A stretch of 64,000 nucleotides of DNA from Gnetum montanum (Eukaryota > Streptophyta > Gnetopsida > Gnetales > Gnetaceae): contig MNCI01030629.1 of the NCBI GenBank assembly GCA_015680685.1, positions 223,171 to 287,170 on the forward strand. The letters are read 5' to 3'. The position numbers and the translations under genes are program-made. The notes beneath the pieces were generated by a model. That model was not told the origin of the DNA. It was given only the letters and a program-made list of their open reading frames with translations, and ran no database searches. Shown piece after piece: positions 23,528-35,800 of this stretch (the first letter of the stretch is position 1; each line of letters begins with the position of its first letter).

Positions 23528-25330
23528 ACTATCACAATATGCATATCATGTGAAGAAGAAGTGTATGTCCAAAGGTGCCTATATGTAGAAACCACAAAGC
23601 AGGAAGATACCAAGTTGTTGATGGTAGATGAAAGTTGCAATTCTATGATGTGTGTGGAACCAATAGGAGCACTCATGTACTCATATGTTGAGAAGCTAGA
23701 TCAGATGGGTACATAAGATAATAGCTCTTCTAGGTAACCCAAGTACAACACAAGGAATATACTAATTAGGGAGAGTCAGAAATTATAGAAGAACCTATGT
23801 CTAAATCAATAAAGCTAAAAACATTATGAAAATCAATAGAATATTTTTGTTTAAAAATAAAAAATTGGTAATAATCAATGTGAAGCTAACACAAGAAAAA
23901 AATAAGAAGTACTTAGAAGTTGTAAATAAATGATTCACATCATTTGCATGGTCCTATGATGAAATTAAGGAAATTGTTCCATGCATATGTCAACACTGCA
24001 TATACATGAGCCTTGTAGTGAAACCCCAAGATCAACCATAAGACATGTTGTATCCAGTGCTAGAATAGGTAGTAAAGAAGAAGATTAAGAAAATCATAAA
24101 GGCTTGATTCATTTACTGTATTGTGAATATTGAGTTTGTAAGTGCACTAGTATTTGTAATAAGGAAAGAAGACCAATGGAAAATTTGCATTAATTTCTAT
24201 TTACCAAACATGATACTATTTAAGAACCACTTTCCATTATCATTCATTGATAAGATGCTTAACATATTTGCATGTCATAAGTATTATAACTTTTTGAATG
24301 ATTAAAGTCAATATAACCAAATTTAGATTACATTAGAAAATTAAGCCAAGATAATTGTCACATGTTCATGGGGAACTTTGACATACAAGAATATGTTATT
24401 TGGTTGTGTAATGTTCCTTTTATCTTTTAGTAGTTAGTCTTAAGCATCTTCCAAGAGTAGATTAGAAATGGTATTGAATTCTTCATGGATAAGTTCTTCA
24501 TCTATGACTTTAACTTTGAACAGGTCCTAGATTAACTAGAATAATTATTAACAAAGTGTGTTGAAATGAACCTAAAGTTGAACTAGTAGAAGAGCCATGT
24601 CATGGTCCAATAAGGCATTGTTTTGAGGCATAGGATATTAAAGAAAAGTATTAAAGTGAATCCCAAAAAATTAAAGTAATTCAAGGAATCGCATAGAGAC
24701 CTCAAATAGTAAAGGATGTGAGGTCTTTCCTTGTACATATAAGATACTATCAACTATTTACTAAGAACTTTTTCAAGATTTCTAAACCACTAGTAGAGCT
24801 CACAAAGGAGGATGCATCCTTTATCTAAATAGACGATTATGAGAAGGCATTTTAGCTTCTCAAATAAAAGCTTGTGGAAACTCCAATTATATAAGAATCT
24901 AATTGAGATAAACTATTCCACATTATGATAGATGCATCCAAATATGCCATGGGAGTCAGCATCACATAGATAGATGATTAAAAGCATCCATACTACATCC
25001 ATTATGCAAGTAGAAACATCACTGGGCCACAATTGAATTACATCACAATAGAGAAAGAATTGATGGTAGTGGTATATGTTCTTGAAAATTTTAGATACTA
25101 TGTGCTTGAATATCTTATCTTTACGTACAATAGTCATAGTGCGATCTAATTCTTAATGAACAAGCTAGTGGTGAATCCCTGAATCATTTGATGGTTGATG
25201 ATCTTGCAATAGTTTGACATCAAAATGATAGAAAAAAATGGATTTAAAAATGTTTCATATTATTCATCAAGACTTAGATGGGACAACAATGTTGATGAAA
25301 AGCATTTATTTGATCAATTTCTAGATGAAC
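23528..25330 (+). pseudogene. Linker, reverse transcriptase and RNase H of copy F
   Basis: It opens with the linker block 'QRCLYVETTKQE' (about 23570), as at 17915 in E. RT blocks include 'EDQWKICINF', 'NHFPLSFIDKMLNIFACH' (24123-24305), FMDKFF at about 24485 (the second catalytic Asp is replaced by Lys), and 'GIVLRHRILK' near 24620. RNase H follows ('LTKEDASF', 'IMIDASKYAMGVSIT', 'IEKELMVVVYVLENFRYYVL'). Stops and Glu/Asp losses mean no activity. Confidence 0.8.
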
Positions 25331-26640
25331 CCGTATTCACCAAGGCTATCTCAATTTTCTCATAAGCAACCACTCCTCATTTTGCTAATCATCTCATCTA
25401 GTTGAAGAAGGAAAAGATCCCTACTGACTAGTATAAATATAGAACTTAACCATTTTTGCATTAAGTTAAACACTTCATGGAAGCAGAGGGAAACCTTTAT
25501 AAAATCTTTACAAACAACTTAGTACATTGATGTGGACCAAAGAAGAACCAACTAAGATTTCTCCAAAACACATATGATGAACCATGTGGTGGTCACTACA
25601 TGAGTAGCATAATGACTACCAACATTTTCATTGTTGGTTATTTTTGGCCAACTCTCTTTCACAATGCATATTTCTTTACAAAATTCTATGAATGGTGCTA
25701 ATGTGATGGTGAAATATTAATAAGGTTCAAGTGATTACAATAGTAGATATAACTACTAGAGCTTTTTAATCTCTGAGAAGTTGACTTCATGGGTCCTATT
25801 ACTTCTTCTTCAAATGGTAAATTGTACATTATTATAATTGTGGATTATTATATTATGTGAGCCCAAGTAGCTATACTAACTAATTGTACTATAGAAACTA
25901 TTTTCAAATTCTTTGATCAACATGTGGTAAATAATTTTGGTTTTCCTTATGCACTTATGTCTAATAATGGAACTTATTTTATAGGACTAACTTTCAAAAA
26001 TATAATGAAATGATTAGGAGTAGAATATAAGTTGAATATATCATATTACCTTGAAGCCAATGAATAGGTAGAAGCCATTAATTGAGAGATAATTAAAATA
26101 TTAATGTGTTCCATTAGTAAATATAGAAATGATTGGAACACTAATCTTAATGATGCTCTATGGGCTTATAGATCTATGTCTAAGATTTGTATTGGTTATT
26201 CTTCATATGAACTAGTGTGCAGAAAACTACCTAAGCTACCAACACAAGATGAATTGCATACACTTAATGTTGTGTTTGGCTTATTGCTAGACATCATCTC
26301 AACACAATAGGAAATATTAATGAACCTAAATGTGCTAAGAAAAAATTGAATGATTGCTTTTATGCATAATGAAATTCATAAAGTTTATAGTAAACAAAGG
26401 CATAACTTGAAAAATCAACACTTAGACCTTTAACTAGGAGACAAAGTTCTCTACTATAACCAAAATCATGTACTAGAACATAAAAAATTTTAAATGCACT
26501 ATAAGGGACCATACATAGTCCATGTGATTTATAGGTTTATCATCTTAGAGATTTGTCACTTAATGAATCCATAGAAGCCTATTTTGATCAACATCCAACA
26601 AATTAAGTAATTTCTTGAACCTTGTGGGACCAATTCATTA
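25331..26640 (+). pseudogene. Integrase of copy F
   Basis: Zinc-binding remnant near 25540-25700. In the core, 'IVDYYIM' (about 25838) keeps the first Asp, but the second site reads S-N-N-G-T-Y-F (about 25960), so Asp is lost. 'WNTNLNDALWAYRSMSKICIGYSSYELVCRKL' is open at 26104-26310. The C-terminal basic domain runs to about 26630 and is followed by the degenerate purine tract CAGTCATAGGAGAG (26698-26711). Confidence 0.78.
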
Positions 26641-28103
26641 AACACTTCTAATCATGCTACTATGAGTTCCATTTTCTACATCTCTCCTTTGAAACTCAGT
26701 CATAGGAGAGATCTTTTGGAATGAATTAAGGGAAATTTTAAATTTTTTTTTATAATTTCTTTTGATTTTATAATTTCTTTTATAATTTTTTAATTTATTT
26801 AAGTCATTTCAAGTATTGTCTATTTTTGTTAATATTGTTGCCACTCATATGTAGGAATCAACTTTGTTATTGGAATTATGCTTTGTGTTATCAAATCATT
26901 GAAGAAGTAACTACATACAATAGTGAGATTACATCATTCACCCCTTCACTTCCATTAATAAGAGATTCTTACCATGGAAGAGATGTGATTATTATCATAT
27001 TTAGAAACTAAAAGTTACTCATGATCATCACATCTAAAAGGAAGGAGAAATGACCAAGAGGAATGGATAAGGGTATAACATCAAGAAGATTTATTATGTC
27101 ACTAGAGAGGCATGTGACCTGTACCTAAAAGTAGTCCTATGGTAAGGATAAAAAATTAAAATAATTAATTAATATCTAAATAAAATATTCTTGAGGTACC
27201 ATTAGAAAGACATGTGACCCATGTCAAAAGATATGCTACTTCCAAGAATCTCATGGTCTTGTAGACTAGTCTTACTTTATGACTAGAGAGACATGTGACA
27301 CATGCTTGAAGGACCACTATGACACTCTCCAGAACATTCATGCATTGTTATAACCTTAACTTCTCTCAAGATTTTTATTGCATCTTATCATAGTCTCATT
27401 AATTCTTCTATTTGTTAGCTAATACCACCCTGATAAAACATTGATACAACATAGGATTTATTATTTTCAAGTATTTCATCCATAAGCAAGACTTATTTTC
27501 TTATTTGGCAAGCCCCATGAATTCCTTGGATATTTAGAACATGAGAAAATTATGAAATGTAGGTTAAAAACTAAGGAAAAATCACATTTCTAGCATCATT
27601 AATGTTGTGGGGGCAACGATGTTGTACCTACAAGTCTTCCATGTCATAAGGGCTATAATGTTATAGCTAAGATGTCACCAATGTGAACTTCTATATATAG
27701 GCACACATCACCTTAGAATATTTCACATTTCTTCCAAATGAGGAAGAATATTTTGTTGTTTCAAGAGCATAGAGCCTTCCAAGTTCCATAACTTCCAAAC
27801 CATAAGCATTATTAATTCGATTTCAAAATTCTTAAGCTTCGAAAGTTGAGCTCATTATCATGGGTGATCCTAATAGAAGATTTTAAAAAATTTTATGATG
27901 CCAATTTTGATGTCACTAATTAATAATTTAAGAAATTAACTACCCTAGAGCCTTGGGAATGATATTTCATAATTAGCTAATGTTCGTGATGTTATAATTT
28001 TTAGAGTTTAATCAATCCAAAGGATCATGAGGGGAAAAAATCATAATAAAAATTATTAAAATACTAACAATTAATCCTTGGTGATTACAAATGTCATATA
28101 AAT
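26641..28103 (+). other. 3' leader of copy F
   Basis: No long ORF. It contains the conserved '(A)GAGAGACATGTGACNCATG' leader block near 27100 and 27285, and an AT-rich stretch. It then contains a U3-like module with TATA box (27601-27700, separate entry), a weak second purine tract (27858-27866) and the acceptor-like GGTGATTACAA just before the ORF3 start. Confidence 0.6.
27601..27700 (+). promoter_or_regulatory. U3-like module with TATA box upstream of ORF3 in copy F
   Basis: It contains CAACGATGTTGTACC, ATAATGTTATAGC and AAGATGTCACC, i.e. several copies of the GATGTT/AACATC type motif seen in the LTR U3 regions of B and H, followed by CTATATATAGGC at 27691. About 400 bp downstream lies the ORF3 ATG. 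Function as an internal promoter is inferred from this arrangement and its recurrence in G and H. Confidence 0.5.
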
Positions 28104-28650
28104 ATGCTCTTTAGAGAGGAGGATCCTCACAACCTAAGGAGAAAAGGTCACATGGAGAATGTAGTAAAAGCAAAGGATGAGGACAAGGACAAGGCCAACC
28201 ATAATAGTCTCATGTAGAGGACCTAGGATGGGAATAAGAAGTTGATTAGCCTATACTGCAAACCCAAAAAATGCAATAGTATGCACAAGTAGAAGTTGCA
28301 GTGTCATCTACCCTAGCAGTGAGTAGATAAATCATGCTTTTTAATGCATGTGTAGAGGCCATACATGACAAATCCCTAATGGATGGAGTGATTATGAAAC
28401 TTAACTTTGGATCATTCATAGAGTTTGTACGATAGGAGGTATAAGAGTAATTATAGGATTTTCCATTTTGGCTAACTCTTTGAACCAAAATATATTAATA
28501 TGATGAAGAAATGTACTAGTTTTGACACAATAAGCAAGAATATGTCATGATCAAGATTGAGGGAATTATAGTATTATATGTTATGGAAGCTATTCTTGTG
28601 ATGTTAGGTTTTCTTAGTGTAGATAAAAAGACTATTATTATCTTCATCCA
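28104..28650 (+). pseudogene. ORF3 of copy F, first part
   Basis: The ATG at 28104 begins 'MLFREEDPHN', matching 'MAQREEHNVD' of ORF3 in copy G. It continues with a Lys/Glu/Asp-rich stretch, 'VVKAKDEDKDKANH', also like G and H (EHAKNKEKEAK). The upstream sequence is TGATTACAAATG, a decayed form of the TGCAG-ATG acceptor. Stops follow. The reading is cut at 28650 by copy G and continues at 41579. ORF3 lies where Athila elements carry their env-like gene. I do not see a signal peptide or clear membrane segment in what is readable. Confidence 0.6.
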
Positions 28651-29545
28651 TGATGAGCAGTGGAGTAATCTAACACACAACCATATAAGTCCTAGGTGTT
28701 CACGTGCGACCAGATTATAATCCATGGATAAGACAATGTGAATATGCTAGTAATTGGTTTAAGTTTGAGAGTGTTGTCTTTCCATGTGGAGCTAGTGTAG
28801 TCTAGATATATGGTTTAGCTCATAGTGAGGTATATGATATGTTGATGTTGTTTGGCCATTTGGCTCCTAGCATACATGGTAAAGTGAAAGTAATTTTTAA
28901 CTCTAAGAAAGTAAATGAATCTAGCCTATCGTATGGCGAGGATATTTCTTCTTGATTTATCGTACACGCCTTGGGCTTATGTAATCATTACTGGGTTTAC
29001 CAAGTACTTTGCCACTGGGTGAACCAAGTGATAATACTATTGGGTTACAAAATGATCATACTTTGCACTCGAAATTAGTCATATCCATTTTGCATATTAA
29101 CAATAGTAAAAGTAAGGTGCATGGAATAGTAAAACATTAACTAAGGAAACAATAATAGTAGTCTATGTGAAAATGGTAAACATTATTCTAAGTAAATCAG
29201 TAAACTAGGAGAATGCTACAATAGTATGAAATAGCTTGATATTTATTACTGGTCACACTTGTGTCCAAGTACAAGATGTTTGAATAAAGACTCTATACAT
29301 TACGTCACACTACACTGTGGGCATTCACACTTCTAAGTACTAAAGACTAACTCATGAAAACAAATTGAAAGAGTTTTATTACTATGAATCGAAATCTATT
29401 TCAGATCCATGTGCCTAAGTATTAGATTTATAGGTTGGCATGCATCTTACGATATCACATATACAATAATGTAGGTAGTGCTATGATATCAAAGGGATGA
29501 TATTATATATTTGATATTGTAGTCCTTCAAAACTTGGTTTCATCA
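28651..29545 (-). repeat. 3' LTR of copy G (895 bp)
   Basis: It runs on the minus strand from TGATGAAACC (29545) to GCTCATCA (28651) and aligns over its full length to 41578-40696. U3 contains AATATC, TAATATCATCC, TTTGATATCATAG and GTGATATCG, with TATAAATC as TATA box near 29430. A block of about 28 bp (29486-29513) is absent from the 5' LTR. Confidence 0.93.
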
Positions 29546-29556
29546 TACCCCCACGA
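29546..29556 (-). promoter_or_regulatory. Polypurine tract of copy G
   Basis: The minus strand reads CGTGGGGGTA directly before the LTR start TGATGAA, equivalent to CATGGGGGTA in copies A and E. It primes plus-strand DNA synthesis. Confidence 0.8.
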
Positions 29557-29779
29557 TTGACTGAAAACTCATTCTTGAGTTTAAAAAATGAGGATAGAGT
29601 TCCTTACAAAATTAGGAGGTAGATTTAAATGACATTATTTACTTGACACTTTATGTCACAATGGTGTTGTACAAAAATGACACAACACATGATAGGATAA
29701 CTTTGTCAAAAAAAAAAAAAAACAAAAAAAAACTTGATGTAGCCTATGCAGTTCCTAGTGGTGGTGGCTTATCCATCAA

Positions 29780-32290
29780 TTACTTCCCCTTGTAATTAGG
29801 CTTCAAGAATTTGTATTTGTTTAGGAGTGCTTGAAGTTTTTTCTCTTTTTTTCTTGGGTCATGTACCATCCATGCCTATTGTGCAACATGTGAAAGAGTG
29901 GGTACATCCCATGGACATGGCAATTTTGGAAACATATGATTGGATTTGATGTACCATGCTACAAATGATCTTCTATCCTCTTCGAATGCTTTGGCCTTGG
30001 CATGTAATTCATGATAATTGAACAATATTTTGGCTAGGTTTGCTACTGCATCTTTCTGCCCCTAGTAGCCAGCCTTTACTGCTTCTAACGCAAAGTTTGC
30101 CACTTGATGTTTCTGTAAGGCATCTTTGTAATCTACAAATTCATTGTATAGTGCGTATGTGGTTTCCACTTGCTGTTCTAGTTTATTTCTGGGCCTGCTT
30201 GCTATTAACATTGTCAAGTTAGCATAGCAAAGGTTAGCTAACCCCATGTACTCTTTCAAATCCTCTATTTGTAGGTCTTTGTTTTTAACTTCCTCTTGGT
30301 GGACATGGGCATAACTATCCAAGATGGATTGCTAGTTTGGATTCTATGCTGATATGGAATTGATTTTGGCCTTTATCATTTAGATCTCGTTCCCATTGAT
30401 CTACTTATATATCCTCACCTGGTCATGGAAGTGTTCCTTGTGCTATTTAGGCTTCATAGCTTCATTCTATCATGGGCTAATTTTAATAGTCGATTTTTCT
30501 CTAATCATGCATACCTTATTCATTGAGAGGATTTTGTTCTCTCTTGCTATGTGGCTCATGTCTTGGTTTATCCTCATTATTTTCTCTCTCAACTGATGGA
30601 TGCTTTGTTCTAGGATGTTCTTTTACTTTTCAACATTGATTAACCTATTGTTATCAATAGTGAGCTATTTATTCTCTTTTTGTACTATGATGAGTGCCTT
30701 AGCATGTGCATACATTTGTGCTTCTACTATGGAGGCATTCCACACCACTTTCTCCTTCTCATTTTTCATCTACTTGTTCTACTCTAGTAGGTGATTAATG
30801 TGCTCTATTTTGAATTATTCAATTTAGTCATGTGCAATAAATTGATTTGGACCTCTACCTTCTGCCTTTAGGATCATGAGTTCTTCTTGTAATTTTAGAA
30901 TTTCATCTTCTGCATGCTTCACCCTAGTCTCTACCATGACTAGCTTACCTTTGGTCATGATCAGCTTTGACTACACTATAGTGACATCACTTGGAATGTT
31001 GAAAAGTATTGTCATCACCTATCTAGTTTGCAATAGTTGATCTAGTACATCTTCATGATCTGTAGGAGTCATTGAGGTTTCAACTAGAATTTGAGCATCT
31101 CTAGATCTAGTTAGATCTGTTGGTGGCACAATAGGTACATTGAAAAATTCTTTAATATGATTTGTGATCACTTTTGTAGTTCTCACTGTATCTTGGTGCA
31201 TCATTACAACTATGGCTCCTTTTGTAATTTCTAGCACCACTTGGAACAATGCAGTATTCCCAGAGATCTTTTGTGACCATTGGGCCTCTCCTTTTGACTA
31301 CAATGAGATCTATCCACTTACAAGATTTGTAGAAATTATGGGTTGGATGGCACNGAGACTAAATAGATTATCCACCTATGTGGTAAGAGAAAGTGCAATC
31401 CTAATGGAAAAGTACAATGCCAATCTCACACAACTCTATTTTATGGAGATTCAAGGGTAATTCAAGGAGAAGAAGGTAGGGAAGTTGACACTTCCATTCC
31501 CTTGCCTAATCAAAAACCTATGCAAATGTGTTGGAATCCTAGGTGTATACTAATGACTTCCTCAGGAAAGCCCAAAACACCTCATATGCTAAGATGCTAA
31601 AGCGTGTACCACTAAAGAAAGATCAAGTGGAGGACGAAATAGAAGCTAGGAAAACCACACAAACCACTGAACAATAATAACAAGTGGAACCCAATGGTTA
31701 GCAACAATAACAACAAGTCCCACCACTACTATCATAGAACTATACGCCNCTGGTTTCTAGGTTAGATCTAGTGGATAGATGTGCCAACTTTGCTCCTTCA
31801 TTGGAGCATTTGGAGCTTCTACTATTACCTTTATTGAATAAGAAACAAAGAATTCCTCCATGTTAACTATAACATCCTCTACCTTGTTATGCCAAAATTG
31901 GTAAGTCTTCCCAAGGTACCGTTCTCCACTATTTGATAGGATGGGCCATAGTGGTGATGCTTGGAGTTACATCATCACGAAGTTCTCCAAAATTGGTAAG
32001 TCTTCCCAAGTTCATTTTCATAATTACTATGATCAAGTGTGTTCTTTATTGAATGATTTGGAGACATTCTTGTAATAGTGTGAGACATTTTCCTTGTATT
32101 TTTGGTTTTTCTACCTCCCCTTGAGTCAAATGTTTAGTAGTAGAAGTTTCTCGATGGATGCTACAAGATTAGGCTTGCTCCACATGCTCTACTTGTGGCT
32201 CTTGTGCTCTTATTTGGCCTCTTCCTTAGCCTTGTGATCTTTTGCTTGTTAGTTGCAAGGGTCCACGTTGTGCTCCTCTCTTTGAGCCAT
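29780..32290 (-). pseudogene. ORF3 (env-position gene) of copy G
   Basis: The ATG at 32290 starts MAQREEHNVD, directly after an acceptor-like ACTGCAG, and the frame-mix runs to a stop at 29780. The N-terminal 45 residues are Lys/Glu-rich. The middle (31860-31250) is inverted (separate entry). The C-terminal half is strongly helical and coiled-coil-like: 'LVMVETRVKHAEDEILKLQEEL' type heptads near 30930, then an uninterrupted 86-residue stretch at 30322-30062 and a basic tail. Blocks match copy F (ETxL/VxxHA; NDxxRxAxNxS). It has many stops. It lies where Athila elements carry an env-like gene, but I cannot identify envelope features; a structural or coiled-coil accessory role is equally possible. 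Confidence 0.65.
31250..31860 (+). pseudogene. Inverted middle segment of ORF3 in copy G
   Basis: Here the protein-like reading is on the + strand, opposite to the flanking ORF3. It includes 'SPFDYNEIYPLTRFVEIMGW' (about 31290), a single stop, then 'GKLTLPFPCLIKNLC' (about 31485) and NDFLRKAQNTSYAKMLK (about 31552). The last block aligns to NDGVRRALNASFLEMIK at about 41925 in copy F, where it is in the same orientation as the rest of F ORF3. So this is a local inversion in G of about 0.6 kb. Two N bases fall inside it, so an assembly artefact is possible. Confidence 0.7.
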
Positions 32291-34560
32291 CTGCAGTCAT
32301 CAAGGATTTGGAATTACTAGAGTGTTTTCATAAATTCTTAATGGTTCTATACCATACTCATACCCTAAGTTACATTGAGTTCTTAGTTCATTATGATTGA
32401 AAAGTTAGAAACTTTTCAAAAAAGTAATCCCTTTAGTGTATTTATATGGCCTAAGATAATTGGTATGGTTCATTAGGAGTCATATTAATTTTTTTTTGCC
32501 TTAATATGAGTGATTTTCTTTAAAAATTCTTGTTATTGTGCTTTAAACTTACCCTTATAATACCTTCTAGGTATTAGCAATTTCAAAAAAATTAACTAAT
32601 ATTTTCCTCATTAGCACCCCCACAACTAAGATGAGCACTCTGAGATCAAATAGATTCAAAAAGCATGAAAACTAGAGCGATAGTATGCAGGTTCTGGCTT
32701 GGGGAAGCTAGGAGGTTAGAGCTTAACTCATCAAAGAAAAATGGAAAAATATCCCTAGGCTCAAATGTGAAAATAAAATTTTTTTGCTAAGTGTTTGCCT
32801 ATATATAGATTTTGTGGGATTCGATATTAGAGATTAGATATCTAAGGGGCCATGATATTGTAGATCCAACATTGGTGGTAAAAAATTCACATTTTTCTTA
32901 AAGGTTTGATTATTAAAAATTAATCCTTTTGAATATTTGGAAGATGTAAAGATTAGCTATGGATGATGCATATTTTAAGAAAATTTGTCATGGATAGTGC
33001 ATAAAGTAGAAATCTCAGGCTATGAAAGTTCATGAAGTGTTGATGAGATGGATAATGATTTCATGTTATTAGAACAAATAGTTTAAGTGACAAGGAAAAT
33101 TTTTATTGACATTTATTGATATTGGAAGGCTCAAGATGATGTGGAATTGCTTGGTAGGTATAAGATACAAAATTTATACAAGTGGAACCTCCTCAAAGTA
33201 GGCGCTAGTCCTTAATGCCCTTATATAACCATGCCTAAAAGTGTCCTTAGGTACTTAAGGAGTTGAATGTAATGCATACATGTTGAGAAAAACACACATG
33301 TTAGTATCACCAAGTTAGGAAAATTACACTATGTTACAAAAAACCACAAGTTATGATTATTCATACAATGAGATGAAATGGACTTATAAGGGATTGCAGA
33401 AATTGGGACATGAGGTATCTTACCATAGGCATAATGAATTATTATGTTTTATTAGTGGTTAAACTAATCATTAGCCTTTCTATCCAAGATTCAAACCAAG
33501 TCCAAATCACATTCCAGTGACATCGCATTGTTTCATCTCTTGGAATTACAATGGTCTGTAGGACTACCATTGTTGCAAGGGGTAATGTCACTTGGCGTAT
33601 TGTCCAAGGGAGAAGTTTATTCATAGCATGATTTATTGTTTCTCAATTTTTGAGAAGTTTCCTACCCAAAAATTTATTCTATGCATGAGTTTTATTTTTT
33701 ACCTGTGTCAACCTTACCATATGACTACCTTTAGGTAGGGGTAACACGTCTTTCTGGTGACATGGTAAAGTAGCACTTATTTTACTCTTACTCCCATTTT
33801 GATTAGATCTACAAGGATATAATACAACCTAGACAACATGATAGAACTCATAGTAGTAATCCAAGAGAGTTCACAAATCCCTTTGATGTCACTCCCTTTA
33901 CATTCCCTCTTGGTTCTTCACTTTTCGATCCAAGCATAATGATCACAAGTGTATTATTAGTTATATGATGCAAAGAATATCATTATATCCATGGTAAGAA
34001 CCTCTTATTAATGGAATGGATCGATGGATGGTGTGGGATCATTGTTCAAATATTCAATCCCTTATGAATTAATAACATAAAGAAATCTTCACTTTATTGG
34101 ACTACATCTTGCCTTATTTGTAATGTGTTTTATTAACAATCAAAAGTGTTTACAAAGATTATGAAAAAAATATGAAAATGATAGTGAGAATTGGAAAAGA
34201 GATGTAAAAAAATGAAAAATGTCAAAGAATGAAAAAGCATTAAAGAATTGAAAACTATGAAAGAATATCAAAAATTTAAGAAATGAAAAAGTATAAAAGA
34301 ATGAGAAAATATTAAAGAATGTGAAAAATTTAGTAAAGTACCTATGGTTCTAGATTGACACCCCCACGACTATCATTAGGATTAGTTAAACGAAAGATAG
34401 AATAGGTAGAAGAATGTTGGGTAGGTTGGGTGGATTCCATGGAATATTCATGGTAAATTTTGAATTGTTGGATATTGAAAAGAATGAGCTTGTATGGATA
34501 GAAGGGTGGTAGACATTTAAGGCACCAAATGGATAAGTGTCTTGCATAATGTATGGTCCC
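32291..34560 (-). other. 3' leader of copy G
   Basis: No convincing ORF. Minus-strand order: purine tract GTCGTGGGGGTG (34370), an A/T-rich low-complexity stretch (34140-34340) with repeats of the AAAGAATGAAAAA type on the + strand, the leader block 'AGAAAGACGTGTTACCC' (near 33765) and 'CTACTTTGAGGAGG' (near 33200). Then come the U3-like module (32798-32875), a second purine tract, AGTTGTGGGGGTGC (32628-32615), and the ORF3 acceptor. Between 31895 and 32010 a 24-bp block (AAAATTGGTAAGTCTTCCCA core) is repeated directly, about 90 bp apart. Confidence 0.65.
32798..32875 (-). promoter_or_regulatory. U3-like module with TATA box upstream of ORF3 in copy G
   Basis: The minus strand reads CAATGTTGGATC, ACAATATCATGG, TTAGATATCTAAT and CTAATATCGAATC in quick succession, then ATCTATATATAGGC at 32810-32797. 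This is the same arrangement of GATATC/AATATC motifs plus TATA as in the LTRs of A, E and G. The ORF3 ATG is about 510 bp further on. Confidence 0.55.
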
Positions 34561-35800
34561 TCCCGAACTGTTTGAAACTTAGCTTTTTAGACTAGGATTA
34601 CAATAGAGAACATTGTCACCTAGTTGTATAGTTACCTGCCTTATCCATATATCGTGCCTAAGTTTGGAGTAATGCTTATGGACTTCATTACTCATGAGTG
34701 CTACTAGCCTATTCTCATCTAGAAGATTCAAGTTCATGAAACATTCTTTTTGGGTTGAGCTTAGATCAAGATCAAGTTCACTATTAGTAGCTAAAGTGTG
34801 AAGCTCTACCTAGATTAGGAGCATTAACAACTTCTCATAGACTAACTCATATGGTAAATACCTAATAGGTAGTTTCCAGGATGTCCTATAGGCCCATAGA
34901 GCATCATTCAATTTAGTGCTCCAATCCCTCCTAAACCTACTAATTGTCCTAGTAAGTGTCTTAGTAATTTCATGGTTAGTTATTTTAGCTTGACCATTTG
35001 CTTGGGGATGATATGGTATTGTTAGCTTATGGTTCACCCCAAGTTGTTGCATGAGATTTTTAAATGTAGCACCAATGAAGTGAGTTCCATTATTTGATAT
35101 GAGCATTCTAGTACTCCAAATCTATTCACCACATGTTGTTGAAAAACTTTGGCAGCTGTCTTTACTATACAGTCTTTTACTACTGCTACCTCTGTCCACT
35201 TTGTATAGTAATCTATTATCACATGATGTACCCTTCTCCATTCAACATCGGTGTTATGGGACCCATAAAGTTAATTCCCCATATGTCAAAAGGTTTAAGT
35301 GGTTGTATCTAGTTTTGTAGCCCTTCGTATTTGGCCATAACACCTCCTTCTCTTTGGCATTGCTCACAAGCTTATGCGAAAGCTTGGATGTCTATGAACA
35401 AGATAGACCAAAAGTAGCTTGTCATTATAAACTTGAGTGTCATTCTATGCCTCACATAGTGGCCACTAGATGAGCCTTCATGGATGTCCTGTAAGACTCT
35501 TTGTTGATCACATTCTGGCACACACCATCTGACAAGCCCATCTACACCAATCTTATATAGATTGCTATTGATTTCCATATAACTTTTTTCTCTATGAAGG
35601 AATTGCTCATGTTTTTTCCTAGTCCATTTAGTAGGAAGCTCTTGTGTTGATAGATATGTTAGATATTCCGTAGTCCATGGCTTCTCTATTGCACTTACAA
35701 CTTGTACTATTTTGATAAATATATCTTCATTAGGAAATTGGTTTGATAAAGATTCTCCTTGATTTTTAGCATCCCGTTTCAAGATTGATAGATGATTAGC
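34560..35800 (-). pseudogene. Integrase of copy G
   Basis: The zinc-binding N-terminus is in the open stretch 35899-35372 ('GLVRWCVPECDQQRVLQDIHEGSSSGHY'-type H/C region, about 35500). In the core, IDYYTKWTEVA near 35215 keeps the first Asp, but the second catalytic site reads S-N-N-G-T-H-F (35095) and the Glu site reads Q-A-K-I-T-N (34985). Both are coding-strand G to A changes, so the enzyme is dead. 'WSTKLNDALWAYRTSWK' and a C-terminal part follow to 34560. Confidence 0.85.

Noticed and set aside
29706-29732. A-rich run as the poly(A) tail of a LINE
   Set aside because: No flanking duplication and no LINE coding sequence; it lies in the 3' end of copy G after ORF3.
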